From NCBI GenBank assembly GCA_036398095.1, contig DASWHR010000121.1, forward strand, positions 1 to 17,410: 17,410 nt of DNA, given 5' to 3'. Source of the DNA: DASWHR01 sp036398095. GTDB taxonomy: Bacteria; Actinomycetota; AC-67. This document shows, piece after piece, positions 1 to 7,357 of the stretch. Below the pieces are notes generated by a model, which saw only the letters and a program-made list of their open reading frames with translations, searched no databases and was not told where the DNA came from. The number at the start of each line of letters is the position of its first letter. The first letter of the stretch is position 1. The position numbers and the translations under genes are program-made.

Positions 1-651
1 CGCGTGATGGCCGGCGAATCGCTCGCGCAACTTCGCGACGCCGGACTGATCCCCGAGCGCGACCCGATGATGGATCTTGCCTTCACGCATGTGGCCGTGA
101 AAGAAGCGGTCCTGCCGTTTAGCCGCTTCCCCGGCGTGGACACGCTGCTCGGGCCCGAGATGAAATCGACCGGTGAGGTGATGGGCATCGACCGCAGCTT
201 CGGGGTCGCCTTCGCCAAAGCGGAAGAGGCTGCCTTCGCGCGTCTGCCGCGCTCGGGGCGCGTGTTCATCTCGGTCACCGACCGCGACAAGCGCGCGATC
301 GTGTTGCCCGCGCGGCAACTGCATTCGATGGGCTTCGAGTTGGTCGCGACCGCGGGGACCGCCGATCTGCTGCGCCGCAACGGATTGCCGGTGCTGGAGG
401 TGAACAAGATCGGCGATGGGGGAGAAAACGTTGCCGGCATGATCGCCCGCGGCGAGATCGACCTGATCATCAACACGCCGACCGGCTCGTCGGGTCCGCG
501 CGCCGACGGCGACTACATCCGCACCGCCGCCGTCCGCTACAGCGTCTCGTGCATCACCACACTCGCGGGCGTGCTCGCCGTCGTCCAAGGCATCGAAGAT
601 CTCAAGCGCCACGAAGCCGGCGTGATGAGCCTTCAGGAGTACCTCGCGTGA
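1..651 (+). CDS. carB: Carbamoyl-phosphate synthase large subunit, C-terminal part
   Basis: This is the 3' end of the gene; the 5' part lies outside the window and the reading frame is open from base 1. The large subunit makes carbamoyl phosphate from bicarbonate, ammonia (from CarA) and 2 ATP for pyrimidine and arginine synthesis. What is visible is the end of the second ATP-grasp half, including the sequence LLGPEMKSTGEVMGID, followed by the MGS-like allosteric domain (about residues 80-215) with VFISVTDRDK, ATAGTADLLRRNG and LIINTPTGSSG. This domain is where UMP, IMP or ornithine act in the family. The stop overlaps the GTG start of pyrK by 4 nt (GTGA), so the two are probably translationally coupled. 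The assignment is secure; only completeness is unknown. Confidence 0.96.
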   Translation, partial: RVMAGESLAQLRDAGLIPERDPMMDLAFTHVAVKEAVLPFSRFPGVDTLLGPEMKSTGEVMGIDRSFGVAFAKAEEAAFARLPRSGRVFISVTDRDKRAIVLPARQLHSMGFELVATAGTADLLRRNGLPVLEVNKIGDGGENVAGMIARGEIDLIINTPTGSSGPRADGDYIRTAAVRYSVSCITTLAGVLAVVQGIEDLKRHEAGVMSLQEYLA

Positions 652-1415
652 CCGGCACTGCCGTGGTCACGTCGGCCCGAGTCGCCTCCGTTCGGACCAT
701 CGGCACCTATACGGTTCTGGCATTCGACGCGCCCGACATCGCCGGGCCGGCTCAACCCGGCCAGTTCGTCAACATCGCGCAGAACGCGTTCGGGTGTTTG
801 TTGCGCCGGCCGTTCTCTATCCTGGATATCGACGGCGACCTTGTGGAGATCGGCTTCGATACGATCGGCGACGGGACGCGCGCGATCGCGGCGAGCCGTC
901 CCGGCGACCCGCTCGACGTCGTCGGTCCGCTCGGCAGCTCTTACACCGTGCCCGAACCGGGCGGAGCGGCGATGCTCGTCGGTGGCGGCTACGGGGCCGC
1001 ACCGCTGTTCTTCTTGGCTCGGCTGCTGCGCGCGCAGGGCACGACGAGCCACATGATCCTCGGCGCCGCGACCGCGCCGCGCTTGTTCGCGCCGGACCGC
1101 GCCGCCGCCGCGGCCGACACGATCACCATCACCACCGACGACGGCTCGGCCGGCATCCGCGGCCGCGTCACCGACGCCATGGACGGCATCGACGCGCGTG
1201 CGATCTACGCGTGCGGGCCGATGCCGATGCTCGCCGCCGTCGCCGCTCGCGCGAACGGCCGCCGCTGCGAGGTCGCGGTCGAGGAGTTCATGGCGTGCGG
1301 CATCGGCGTGTGCTGGACCTGCGTCGTCCCGACCCACGAGGAGGGCTACCGTCATCACCAGCGCGCATGTACCGACGGCCCGGTCTTCGACGGGACGGTG
1401 ATCGCATGGCCGTAG
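648..1415 (+). CDS. pyrK: Dihydroorotate dehydrogenase B (NAD+), electron transfer subunit
   Basis: This is the FAD and [2Fe-2S] subunit that passes electrons from PyrD (FMN) to NAD+. The protein is 255 aa from the GTG at 648, chosen because it overlaps the carB stop in a GTGA and because the PyrK fold starts here; a longer open frame upstream is only carB shadow. The FAD-binding part contains RRPFSI (about 53-58) and IGDGTRAIA. The NAD-binding part has MLVGGGYGAAPLFF (109-122) and ACGPMPML. The iron-sulfur site is Cys217, Cys222, Cys225 and Cys241 in MACGIGVCWTC and RACTDGPVF. All four ligands are present, so the subunit should be functional. Its presence shows that PyrD works with NAD+ rather than with quinone or fumarate. 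Confidence 0.96.
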   Translation: MTGTAVVTSARVASVRTIGTYTVLAFDAPDIAGPAQPGQFVNIAQNAFGCLLRRPFSILDIDGDLVEIGFDTIGDGTRAIAASRPGDPLDVVGPLGSSYTVPEPGGAAMLVGGGYGAAPLFFLARLLRAQGTTSHMILGAATAPRLFAPDRAAAAADTITITTDDGSAGIRGRVTDAMDGIDARAIYACGPMPMLAAVAARANGRRCEVAVEEFMACGIGVCWTCVVPTHEEGYRHHQRACTDGPVFDGTVIAWP

Positions 1416-2326
1416 ACCTTGGCGTCGAGGTCGCCGGGCTGACGCTGAAGACCCCGATTGTGTCGGCCAGCGGCTGCTTCGGATCCGGCAAAGAGATCGC
1501 GCGTTTCACCGATCTCACATCGATGGGCGCGGTCGTGTGCAAGACCGTGACGCTGAAGCCGCGGGCGGGGATCGCGCCGCCGCGCGGCGCCGAGACGCCC
1601 AGCGGCATGCTCAACGCGATCGGACTGCAAAACCCGGGCGTGGATGTGTTCCGCGACACCGACCTCGCCTGGCTCGCGGAGCGAAAGACGCCGGCGATCG
1701 CATCGGCCGGCGGCCACAGCGTCGAAGAATACGTCGCGGTCGTCGAACGCCTCCGCGGCGCGCCAATGGTCGCCGTCGAGCTGAACCTGTCCTGCCCGAA
1801 CTTGGAAGAGCGCGGATACATGTTCGCGCTCGACGCGGCGCGCGCCGCCGACGTCACGCGCGCGGTCAAGGCCGTCGCCGACGCGCCGGTCTTCGTGAAG
1901 CTCTCGCCCGACGTGACCGACCTGGTGGCGATCGCTCGTGCCGTCGCCGACGCCGGCGCCGATGGACTCACGCTGATCAACACCACGCTCGGCATGAGCA
2001 TCGACATCGAAAGCGAGCGACCGCGACTGAGCACCGGGACCGGCGGCCTGTCGGGTCCCGCGATCCGCCCGATCGCGGTGCGCTGCATCTTCCAGGTCGC
2101 GCAGGCATTGCCGCACGTTCCCATCTTCGGCTCCGGTGGCGTCGCATCCGGCGGCGACGCGATCGAGATGATCATGGCCGGCGCAAGCGCCGTCCAAGTC
2201 GGAACCGCGAACTTCTACGATCCGCGCGCGACCGAGCGCATCGCCGCCGAGATCGAATCCTGGTGCCGCGACCGCGGCATCGATCGCGTCGCCGACCTGA
2301 AAGGACGGGTGAAGCTCGAAGGATGA
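1406..2326 (+). CDS. pyrD: Dihydroorotate dehydrogenase B (NAD+), catalytic subunit (class 1B)
   Basis: FMN enzyme that oxidises dihydroorotate to orotate, the fourth step of UMP synthesis; it acts in the cytoplasm as a complex with PyrK. The product is 306 aa from ATG 1406, which lies 10 nt inside the end of pyrK. Visible motifs are CKTVTLKPRAG (45-55, FMN and substrate lysine), the active-site loop VELNLSCPN with Cys130 as the class 1B/1A type catalytic base, FVKLSPDV (163-170), INTTLGM, and FGSGGVASGGDA (241-252) for FMN phosphate. A serine base, expected in class 2, is absent, in agreement with the neighbouring pyrK. It overlaps pyrF by 3 nt in an ATGA arrangement. Confidence 0.96.
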   Translation: MAVDLGVEVAGLTLKTPIVSASGCFGSGKEIARFTDLTSMGAVVCKTVTLKPRAGIAPPRGAETPSGMLNAIGLQNPGVDVFRDTDLAWLAERKTPAIASAGGHSVEEYVAVVERLRGAPMVAVELNLSCPNLEERGYMFALDAARAADVTRAVKAVADAPVFVKLSPDVTDLVAIARAVADAGADGLTLINTTLGMSIDIESERPRLSTGTGGLSGPAIRPIAVRCIFQVAQALPHVPIFGSGGVASGGDAIEMIMAGASAVQVGTANFYDPRATERIAAEIESWCRDRGIDRVADLKGRVKLEG

Positions 2327-2994
2327 CCAATCCGCTGATCGTCGCGCTCGACGTGCCCACCGTCGAAGAAGCATCCGCGCTCGCCAAACGAATCGGCGAC
2401 GCTGCCGGCGCGTTCAAGATCGGACTCGAACTGTTCGGCGCCTACGGTCCCGAGTCCGTGCGCGCCGTGGACGGTCCCGTCTTCCTCGACCTCAAGCTGC
2501 ACGACATTCCCACCACGGTGCATCGCGCCATGCAAAGCATCGCTCCGCTCGCGCCGGCGATGATCACCGTGCACGCGCTCGGGGGACGCGCCATGCTGGA
2601 GGCGGCGGCGTCGGCCAAGCCGAGCGGAACGATCCTGCTCGGCGTCACCGTGCTCACCAGCATGAGCGATCAGGATCTGTTCGAAGTCGGGTTGCCGCCC
2701 GCCGGTGAAGCCGTTCCCGCGCTCGCCTCGCTCGCGCACGAAGCCGGATGCGACGGGATCGTGTGCGCCCCGGCCGACCTGATCCGCGTGCGAGAGATGC
2801 TGCCGAAACCGTTCATCGTCGTCACGCCCGGCGTGCGTCCGGCCGGCGCGGACCGCGACGACCAAGCGCGAGCCATGACGCCGGCGCGCGCGATCGAAGC
2901 CGGTGCCGACTATCTCGTCGTCGGCCGTCCGATCACGCGCGCGTCCGATCCGCGTGCCGCGGCGGAGTCGATCGTTGCGGAGGCATCCCAATGA
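2323..2994 (+). CDS. pyrF: Orotidine 5'-phosphate decarboxylase
   Basis: Converts OMP to UMP, the last step of the pathway. It is 223 aa from ATG 2323, the usual length of the compact bacterial type. The catalytic motif FLDLKLHDIP carries the Asp56-Lys58-Asp61 triad (DxKxxD), Lys32 sits in AFKIGLELF, and the phosphate-binding end shows TPGVRP and YLVVGRPIT. The start overlaps the pyrD stop and its own stop overlaps the pyrE ATG (ATGA at 2991-2994), so translation through pyrK-pyrD-pyrF-pyrE is probably coupled. In many mycobacteria the pyrF of this position is a longer class of enzyme; here it is the short alpha/beta-barrel form typical of most bacteria. Confidence 0.96.
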   Translation: MTNPLIVALDVPTVEEASALAKRIGDAAGAFKIGLELFGAYGPESVRAVDGPVFLDLKLHDIPTTVHRAMQSIAPLAPAMITVHALGGRAMLEAAASAKPSGTILLGVTVLTSMSDQDLFEVGLPPAGEAVPALASLAHEAGCDGIVCAPADLIRVREMLPKPFIVVTPGVRPAGADRDDQARAMTPARAIEAGADYLVVGRPITRASDPRAAAESIVAEASQ

Positions 2995-3581
2995 GCGAGG
3001 CGGAGATCCGCGAGATCTTTCAGCGCTACGAGGCCATCATGACCGGCCACTTCAAGCTTTCCAGCGGCCTTCATTCCGACACGTACTTGCAGTGCGCGCG
3101 CGTGCTCGAGCATCCGCGCGTCGCGCACTCGCTGGGATCCGCGCTCGCCGACAAGCTTCGCGCGCGCGCCGGACGGATCGACGTGATCGCCAGCCCCGCG
3201 ATGGGCGGGGTGCTCATCGGCTATGCGGTCGCGCACGCGCTCGGCTGCCGGTTCGTGTTCTTCGAGCGCTCCGGCGGCGCCTTCACGCTGCGGCGCGGCC
3301 AAAGACTCTCGCCCGGCGAGAAAGTCGCCGTCGTCGAAGACGTGATCACCACCGGCGGCTCGGCGGCGGAGGTCGTGGATCTGGTCCGCGCGGCCGGCGC
3401 CGACGTCGTCGCCGTCGGATCGATCGTGGACCGCAGCGCCGCGCCGCCGCCGTTCGGCTTGGAGTCTCTGCTGAAGATCGACGCCCGGTCGTGGGCGCCC
3501 CAGGCGTGCCCGTCCTGCGCCCGCGGCGAGGCGCTCGACGCCCCCGGAAGCCGGCACCTCAAGCCGGGTGAGGTTCGCTAA
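2991..3581 (+). CDS. pyrE: Orotate phosphoribosyltransferase
   Basis: Joins orotate to PRPP to form OMP, the fifth step of UMP synthesis. It is 196 aa from ATG 2991. The fold is type I PRTase: FKLSSGLHSDTYLQC (21-35) near the substrate site, ASPAMGGVLIGYAVA (68-82), FFERSGGAFTLRRGQ (90-104) and the PRPP loop VVEDVITTGGS (114-124). The C-terminus carries ACPSCARGEALDAPGSRHLKPG, with a CPxC pair at 173-176; this kind of cysteine-bearing tail is known in a subset of bacterial PyrE and is not a contamination. It closes the pyrimidine gene run; about 80 nt further on is a new promoter. Confidence 0.95.
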   Translation: MSEAEIREIFQRYEAIMTGHFKLSSGLHSDTYLQCARVLEHPRVAHSLGSALADKLRARAGRIDVIASPAMGGVLIGYAVAHALGCRFVFFERSGGAFTLRRGQRLSPGEKVAVVEDVITTGGSAAEVVDLVRAAGADVVAVGSIVDRSAAPPPFGLESLLKIDARSWAPQACPSCARGEALDAPGSRHLKPGEVR

Positions 3582-3631
3582 CCGGGCATTCCGCCCCAGA
3601 ACTCATGCGTCGCGAACGAGAAAATGGCCTC

Positions 3632-3651
3632 TGACCTGCGAAAATAGGTCA
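3632..3651. promoter_or_regulatory. Inverted repeat upstream of the mIHF promoter, possible operator
   Basis: TGACCT (3632-3637) and AGGTCA (3646-3651) form a perfect 6-bp inverted repeat with an 8-nt spacer. It lies 10 nt upstream of the -35 box of the mIHF promoter, where an activator or repressor could bind. It could also be a short pyrE 3' hairpin, but there is no U-run behind it, so it is a poor intrinsic terminator. No known regulator is assigned. Confidence 0.4.
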
Positions 3652-3660
3652 CGGGCATGT

Positions 3661-3689
3661 TTGAAGGGGTCGGTCCCCGATGATAGACT
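3661..3689 (+). promoter_or_regulatory. Sigma70-type promoter for mIHF-gmk-rpoZ-coaBC
   Basis: TTGAAG (3661-3666) and TAGACT (3684-3689) are separated by exactly 17 nt, a good vegetative promoter. The spacer holds a GGGG-TCGGT-CCCC inverted repeat (3666-3678). The mIHF start codon is 58 nt downstream of the -10 box, so the transcript has an untranslated leader of roughly 50 nt. It separates the pyr genes from the next gene group. Confidence 0.65.
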
Positions 3690-3746
3690 CGCGCCCGTCC
3701 TGACCGAGGTCGGTACGCAAGGCCACCATTGCAAGGAGGGGGAATT

Positions 3747-4079
3747 ATGCCGCTTCCCGAGCTCAGCGAAGAGCAGCGGAAGCAAGCCTTGGAAAAGGCT
3801 GCCGAAGCCCGTCGAGCACGAGCCGAGCTGAAACAGGAGCTCAAGGCCGGGAAGCTGACCCTGACCCAGGTCCTTGCCACCGAAGGTGACAACACGATCG
3901 GGAAGATGAAGGTGGCCGCCGTTCTCGAGGCGCTGCCGGGGGTCGGCAAGGTCCGCGCGAAGAAGATCATGGAGAAGCTCGATATCTCCTCCACCCGGCG
4001 CATCCGAGGCCTGGGCGCCAAGCAGCGGGTATCGCTGCTCAACGAGTTCGCGAGCGGCTCACCGGGCGAAGACGACTAG
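3747..4079 (+). CDS. mihF: Integration host factor, actinobacterial type (mIHF)
   Basis: Nucleoid-associated DNA-binding protein of Actinobacteria, unrelated to proteobacterial IHF; it bends DNA and supports phage L5 integration in mycobacteria. The product is 110 aa. The ATG at 3747 is chosen over an upstream in-frame TTG (3729) because a very strong ribosome-binding site (AAGGAGGGGG, 3733-3742) ends 4 nt before it. An N-terminal charged helix (about 8-35) precedes the helix-two-turn-helix region with LPGVGKVRAKKIMEKL (63-78) and TRRIRGLG (83-90). The acidic tail GEDD ends one base before the apparent gmk reading frame. Its presence next to gmk and rpoZ is the best lineage marker in the window. 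Confidence 0.94.
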   Translation: MPLPELSEEQRKQALEKAAEARRARAELKQELKAGKLTLTQVLATEGDNTIGKMKVAAVLEALPGVGKVRAKKIMEKLDISSTRRIRGLGAKQRVSLLNEFASGSPGEDD

Positions 4080-4080
4080 C

Positions 4081-4662
4081 GTCATCGCGCGTCTCCTCGT
4101 CCTGAGCGGCCCGTCGGGCGTCGGCAAGTCGACCGTCGCGCGGCTGGTCGCTCAGCGGCGTCCGGAGGTCTTTCTGTCGGTTTCGGCAACGACGCGGGCG
4201 CCGAGACCGGGCGAGGATCACGGCCGCGAATACCTGTTCCTGTCGGACGAGGAGTTCGACGCCATGGAGCGTCGCGGCGAATTCCTCGAAAACGCCAAAG
4301 TTTTCGGCGCGAACCGATACGGAACGCCTCGGACCCCGGTGCGGGCGGCGCTGGCCGACGGGCGCCCGGTTCTGCTCGAGATCGACGTCCAAGGGGCCGG
4401 GCAGGTCAAGGCGGCGATGCCCGAGGCCATGACGGTGATCCTTCTTCCGCCATCGTGGGAGGCGCTCGAGGCCAGGCTGCGGGGCCGAAAGACGGAGGAT
4501 GCGGCCGCGCTGGAGCGGCGGCTCGCCGTGGCGAAGCAGGAACTGGCCGCCGCCGCCGAGTTCGACCATCAGGTCGTCAACGACGATCTCGAGGTCGCCG
4601 TCGGCCAGGTTGACCGTATACTGATGGGAACGCCCCCGACGGAAGGAACCGAACACCTATGA
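4081..4662 (+). CDS. gmk: Guanylate kinase (no canonical start codon)
   Basis: Phosphorylates GMP and dGMP to the diphosphates. Counted from the GTC at 4081 the protein would be 193 aa. Motifs: Walker A GPSGVGKS (10-17), VSATTRAPRPGEDHGREYLFL (binding of GMP base and phosphate, with the Arg and Tyr residues), the segment GEFLENAKVFGANRYGTP, and LLEIDVQGAGQVK. The start is a puzzle: from the last in-frame stop (3907-3909) until ATG 4264 there is no ATG, GTG or TTG. A start at 4264 would remove the P-loop. Candidates are GTC 4081, ATC 4084 or CTG 4102; a GTG at 4081 would be the natural actinobacterial start directly after the mIHF stop. Either a rare start or a single-base sequence error is likely. 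It ends overlapping rpoZ (ATGA). Confidence 0.9.
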   Translation, partial: VIARLLVLSGPSGVGKSTVARLVAQRRPEVFLSVSATTRAPRPGEDHGREYLFLSDEEFDAMERRGEFLENAKVFGANRYGTPRTPVRAALADGRPVLLEIDVQGAGQVKAAMPEAMTVILLPPSWEALEARLRGRKTEDAAALERRLAVAKQELAAAAEFDHQVVNDDLEVAVGQVDRILMGTPPTEGTEHL

Positions 4663-4901
4663 TCGAACCCCGGATCGACGACCTGCTCGGCCAGGTGGAC
4701 TCCAAGTACACGCTGGTCATCATGGCCGCCAAGCGGGCGCGGCAGATCAATTCCTATTACGCGCAGCTCGGCGAGGGAATCGGCGAGTTCGTGCCCCCGC
4801 TGGTCCACACCGAACCCGGCCGCAAGCCGCTGTCGATCGCGATGGAGGAGATCAACGCCGGCAAGGTCGCATACGAGCGGACCAGCGAAGGGATCAAGTG
4901 A
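4659..4901 (+). CDS. rpoZ: DNA-directed RNA polymerase omega subunit
   Basis: Small subunit that helps assemble and stabilise RNA polymerase by folding around the beta' C-terminus. It is 80 aa from ATG 4659, overlapping the gmk stop by 4 nt, with a ribosome-binding site GGAAGGAA about 9 nt upstream. The family core is clear: YTLVIMAAKRARQINSYY (19-36) followed by a proline-rich loop and KPLSIAMEEINAGKVAYE. The length and placement between gmk and coaBC are typical of the actinobacterial cluster. Its TGA overlaps the GTG of coaBC (GTGA). Confidence 0.94.
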   Translation: MIEPRIDDLLGQVDSKYTLVIMAAKRARQINSYYAQLGEGIGEFVPPLVHTEPGRKPLSIAMEEINAGKVAYERTSEGIK

Positions 4902-6118
4902 ACGCCCTTCCAACCGACCCGAGCGCCCTGAGGGGCGCTCGCGTTCTGTTGGGGGTCACCGGCGGCGTCGCCGCCTACAAGGCCGTCGAAGTCTGCCGGC
5001 TCCTTCAGAAGTCCGGGGCCGAGGTTCGAGTGATCATGACGAAGGCGGCGACGCAGTTCGTCGGCGCCGCGACCTTTGCCGCGATCACGCATCATCCCGC
5101 GCACGCCGACGTGTTCGACGCGGCCGACCAGACCCTGCACGTGCGCCTGGCCCGCTGGGCGGATCTGATCATCGTCGCGCCCGCGACCGCCAACACGATC
5201 GCCAAAGCCGCGACCGGGATCGCCGACGACCTGGTGTCGTCGACGCTCCTGATGCGCGCCGGGCGCCTGCTGATCGCGCCGGCGATGCACACCGAGATGT
5301 GGCAGCATCCGGCCACGCGCGCCAACGTCGAAATGCTGCGCACGCGCGGCGCCGAATTCGTCGGACCCGAAGAAGGAGAACTCTCGATCGGCGACGAAGG
5401 GATCGGCCGGCTGGCCGAGCCACCCGAAATCGTTCGCGCCGCCGCCGCGCTGCTGGCCTCGCGCGGGGACATGACCGGCGTGCGCGTGCTCGTCACCGCC
5501 GGCGGCACGCAAGAGCCGATCGATCCGATCCGCTTCATCGGGAACCGCTCCAGCGGCAAGATGGGCTTCGCGATCGCGACCGAAGCGGCGCGACGCGGCG
5601 CGCAGGTCACGCTCGTCACCGGGCCGAGCGCGCTCGCCGATCCGGATCGCGTCGCCGTCGTGCGCGTGCGAACCTCGCAGCAGATGCGCGACGAGGTCGT
5701 TGCGCGCTACGCCGACTGCGACGTCGTCGTCAAAGCCGCAGCCGTCGCCGATTTTCGGCCCGCGAATCCCAGCGAGCACAAGCTGAAGAAGGACGACGGC
5801 GCCCCGGACATCGTGCTGGAACGCACACCCGACATCCTGGCCGAACTGGGCGCGGCCAAGCAGCATCAGTTCCTGGTCGGCTTCGCCGCCGAGACGCAAG
5901 ACGCCGTCGCGCATGCGCGCAAGAAGCTCGCCGCCAAGAATCTGGACCTGGTGATCGTCAACGTCGTCACCGAGCCCGGGGCCGGCTTCGAACACGACAC
6001 CAACCGCGCCATGCTCCTCGCCGCCGACGGCACCGAGGAAGACCTTCCCCTCCAATCGAAAGCTGCGATGGCCGCCGCGATCTGCGACCGCATCGCGATT
6101 CGAGCAAAGCCCACCTAA
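4898..6118 (+). CDS. coaBC: Phosphopantothenoylcysteine decarboxylase / phosphopantothenate-cysteine ligase
   Basis: Bifunctional enzyme of coenzyme A synthesis: the CoaB half couples 4'-phosphopantothenate to cysteine using CTP and the CoaC half decarboxylates the product with FMN. The protein is 406 aa from GTG 4898. CoaC: GVTGGVAAYKAVEVCRLL (19-36, FMN), catalytic His81 in LHVRLARWADL, APATANTIAKAATGIADDL, and PAMHTEMWQHPA (128-139), the actinobacterial variant of PxMNxxMW. CoaB: VLVTAGGTQEPIDPIRFIGN (197-216), RSSGKMG, TGPSAL, KAAAVADFRP (279-288) and the CTP-site lysines in HKLKKD. All key parts are present. The last ~140 codons exist a second time, diverged and frame-broken, at about 8880-9432. 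The tail of this intact copy might therefore derive from recombination. Confidence 0.95.
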   Translation: MNALPTDPSALRGARVLLGVTGGVAAYKAVEVCRLLQKSGAEVRVIMTKAATQFVGAATFAAITHHPAHADVFDAADQTLHVRLARWADLIIVAPATANTIAKAATGIADDLVSSTLLMRAGRLLIAPAMHTEMWQHPATRANVEMLRTRGAEFVGPEEGELSIGDEGIGRLAEPPEIVRAAAALLASRGDMTGVRVLVTAGGTQEPIDPIRFIGNRSSGKMGFAIATEAARRGAQVTLVTGPSALADPDRVAVVRVRTSQQMRDEVVARYADCDVVVKAAAVADFRPANPSEHKLKKDDGAPDIVLERTPDILAELGAAKQHQFLVGFAAETQDAVAHARKKLAAKNLDLVIVNVVTEPGAGFEHDTNRAMLLAADGTEEDLPLQSKAAMAAAICDRIAIRAKPT

Positions 6119-6127
6119 GGGAACTTC

Positions 6128-6158
6128 TTGACAAAACGCCCCCCCCCCCTGCTAAACA
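6128..6158 (+). promoter_or_regulatory. Putative promoter with an 11-C tract in the spacer
   Basis: TTGACA (6128-6133) is a perfect -35 box beginning 10 nt after the coaBC stop. A plausible extended -10 is TGC-TAAACA (hexamer 6153-6158), giving a 19-nt spacer, 2 nt longer than the optimum; reading the -10 as CTAAAC gives 18. The spacer contains 11 consecutive C (6139-6149). The -10 is imperfect because it lacks the final T. The element sits 54 nt before the ATG of a secreted-protein gene with its own ribosome-binding site. Homopolymer runs between promoter boxes are a known phase-variation device in other bacteria; here this is inference. Confidence 0.5.
6139..6149. repeat. Homopolymeric C tract (11 C)
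   Basis: Eleven consecutive C residues, no interruption. It lies between the two promoter-like boxes upstream of the 6212 gene. Such a tract is prone to slipped-strand length change, and equally to sequencing or assembly error. Confidence 0.9.
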
Positions 6159-6211
6159 GACAATTGACCAGGGAGCGCCGCCAGGGCTAGCGGTGCAGAA
6201 GGGGGATCGCT

Positions 6212-7357
6212 ATGCGCCGCCGAATTCTGTTCGTCATGTTGGCTATTGCGCTAACCAGCAGCACCGGAGTACCGGCGCACGCAGAATATCCCGACGAGCG
6301 GATCTTCACGGTGGCCCACCAGACCCCGGCCGAAGCATACTCGGAGGTGGATCTGAATTTGACGGTCACCGTCCAGTCCAACTGCGATGACTTCACCGGC
6401 TTTCTTTCCAGCTACAACTGTGCGCAGGTCCAACTCACCGTCTATTACGAGACGCCGCTTGGAATCGCGACCTCGAAATCTGTTTACGGCAACAGGGGGA
6501 CCGATCAGCAGGTGATCGTGGCGGTTATTCCAAAGGAAGATGTCGAGCTTGGACTCTTCTCCTACTACCTAGAGGTTTCTCAGACATACTGCATCTTTTT
6601 TGGTTGCATGAAGACTGAGTCTCACCATGACTTCGGACGTGTCCGCATTCCCGAGACCGGGGCGCAGAACATCCCCGTTGACGGGGCGTTCCCGACCGAG
6701 GCGAGTGACAATCTCAGCGGGATAGATATCGACGGGTCGCTGATGAAGATCAACTTCCAGGAATGTGGACCACGTAATGGCGGAGGCACGTGTACGACGG
6801 TCGATTCCCGACCCGTTAAGTACTTCAGTGGGGATTCGCGCGGAGCGATTTACTACCCCTGCCAAGGGGCGATGGCGAGGCTCGATGGATCCAACAGCTC
6901 TGGACGGTGTGTTTTTGCGGGCACGGCGGTCGGCTCCGGCTATGCGGACGCGACCGCGAAGACCCGCACGACCACGGGCCCCAGCTGTAACTCATGGAGC
7001 CTTCGAGCGGGAGATCTCATCGATGCCGACATGACGGCGAACTTCATTCATGTGGCGCCGGACTCGAACGCGCAGTTCGTCTTCAACGTCTCGGAGTTCT
7101 TCCTGAACGTCACTCGGTCCAGCAATGCCGCGGATACGTGGCAGATCCGTAATCAAGCCACGGATCCGAATTATCCGGACCGCTGGAGCTACTTCATCGG
7201 CGTTGACTCACGTAATTCACAGCGATATCTCAAGATGTACCTTTCGGGCAGCGCGTCGTCGTCGTCCCCTACGGCGGTTTGCTCGAACGGGGACCACATC
7301 GCAGAGTTGGTCCTCGATATCGCTGGTGTTGGTCTCATTTTCACAGAGGGCAGCTGA
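6212..7357 (+). CDS. Secreted cysteine-rich protein of unknown function
   Basis: 381 aa from ATG 6212, preceded by GAAGGGGG about 6 nt upstream. The N-terminus is a clear Sec signal peptide: basic start (MRRR), hydrophobic core ILFVMLAIALTSS and a cleavage site after AHA at residue 24. The mature part is rich in Ser, Thr, Asn and aromatic residues and has ten Cys (58, 70, 127, 132, 185, 194, 217, 233, 259, 357), an even number that fits disulfides in an exported protein. Alternating patterns such as AQVQLTVYYE and QQVIVAVI suggest beta-sandwich structure in the first 150 residues. There is no lipobox, no membrane anchor after the signal and no motif I recognise. Base composition is visibly lower in GC than the flanks and codons ending in T are common, suggesting transfer. 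Its TGA overlaps the ATG of the next gene (TGATG), so both are probably one operon. Confidence 0.8.
   Translation: MRRRILFVMLAIALTSSTGVPAHAEYPDERIFTVAHQTPAEAYSEVDLNLTVTVQSNCDDFTGFLSSYNCAQVQLTVYYETPLGIATSKSVYGNRGTDQQVIVAVIPKEDVELGLFSYYLEVSQTYCIFFGCMKTESHHDFGRVRIPETGAQNIPVDGAFPTEASDNLSGIDIDGSLMKINFQECGPRNGGGTCTTVDSRPVKYFSGDSRGAIYYPCQGAMARLDGSNSSGRCVFAGTAVGSGYADATAKTRTTTGPSCNSWSLRAGDLIDADMTANFIHVAPDSNAQFVFNVSEFFLNVTRSSNAADTWQIRNQATDPNYPDRWSYFIGVDSRNSQRYLKMYLSGSASSSSPTAVCSNGDHIAELVLDIAGVGLIFTEGS

Noticed and set aside
128..139. CoaC motif PAMHTEMW (residues 128-135 of the protein at 4898-6118) as an inactivating Asn to His change
   Set aside because: As far as I recall, the His form is usual in actinobacterial CoaBC, including mycobacteria, so it is not a defect. 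The coordinates here are residue numbers.
1288..2374. Long minus-strand open frames opposite pyrK, pyrD and pyrF
   Set aside because: They mirror real genes in GC-rich DNA, are rich in Arg, Ala and Gly and show no family motif.
6159..6169. GACAAT or TTGACC in the leader of the 6212 gene as alternative promoter boxes
   Set aside because: GACAAT would need a 25-nt spacer from TTGACA, and TTGACC has no -10 box at a suitable distance before the ATG.
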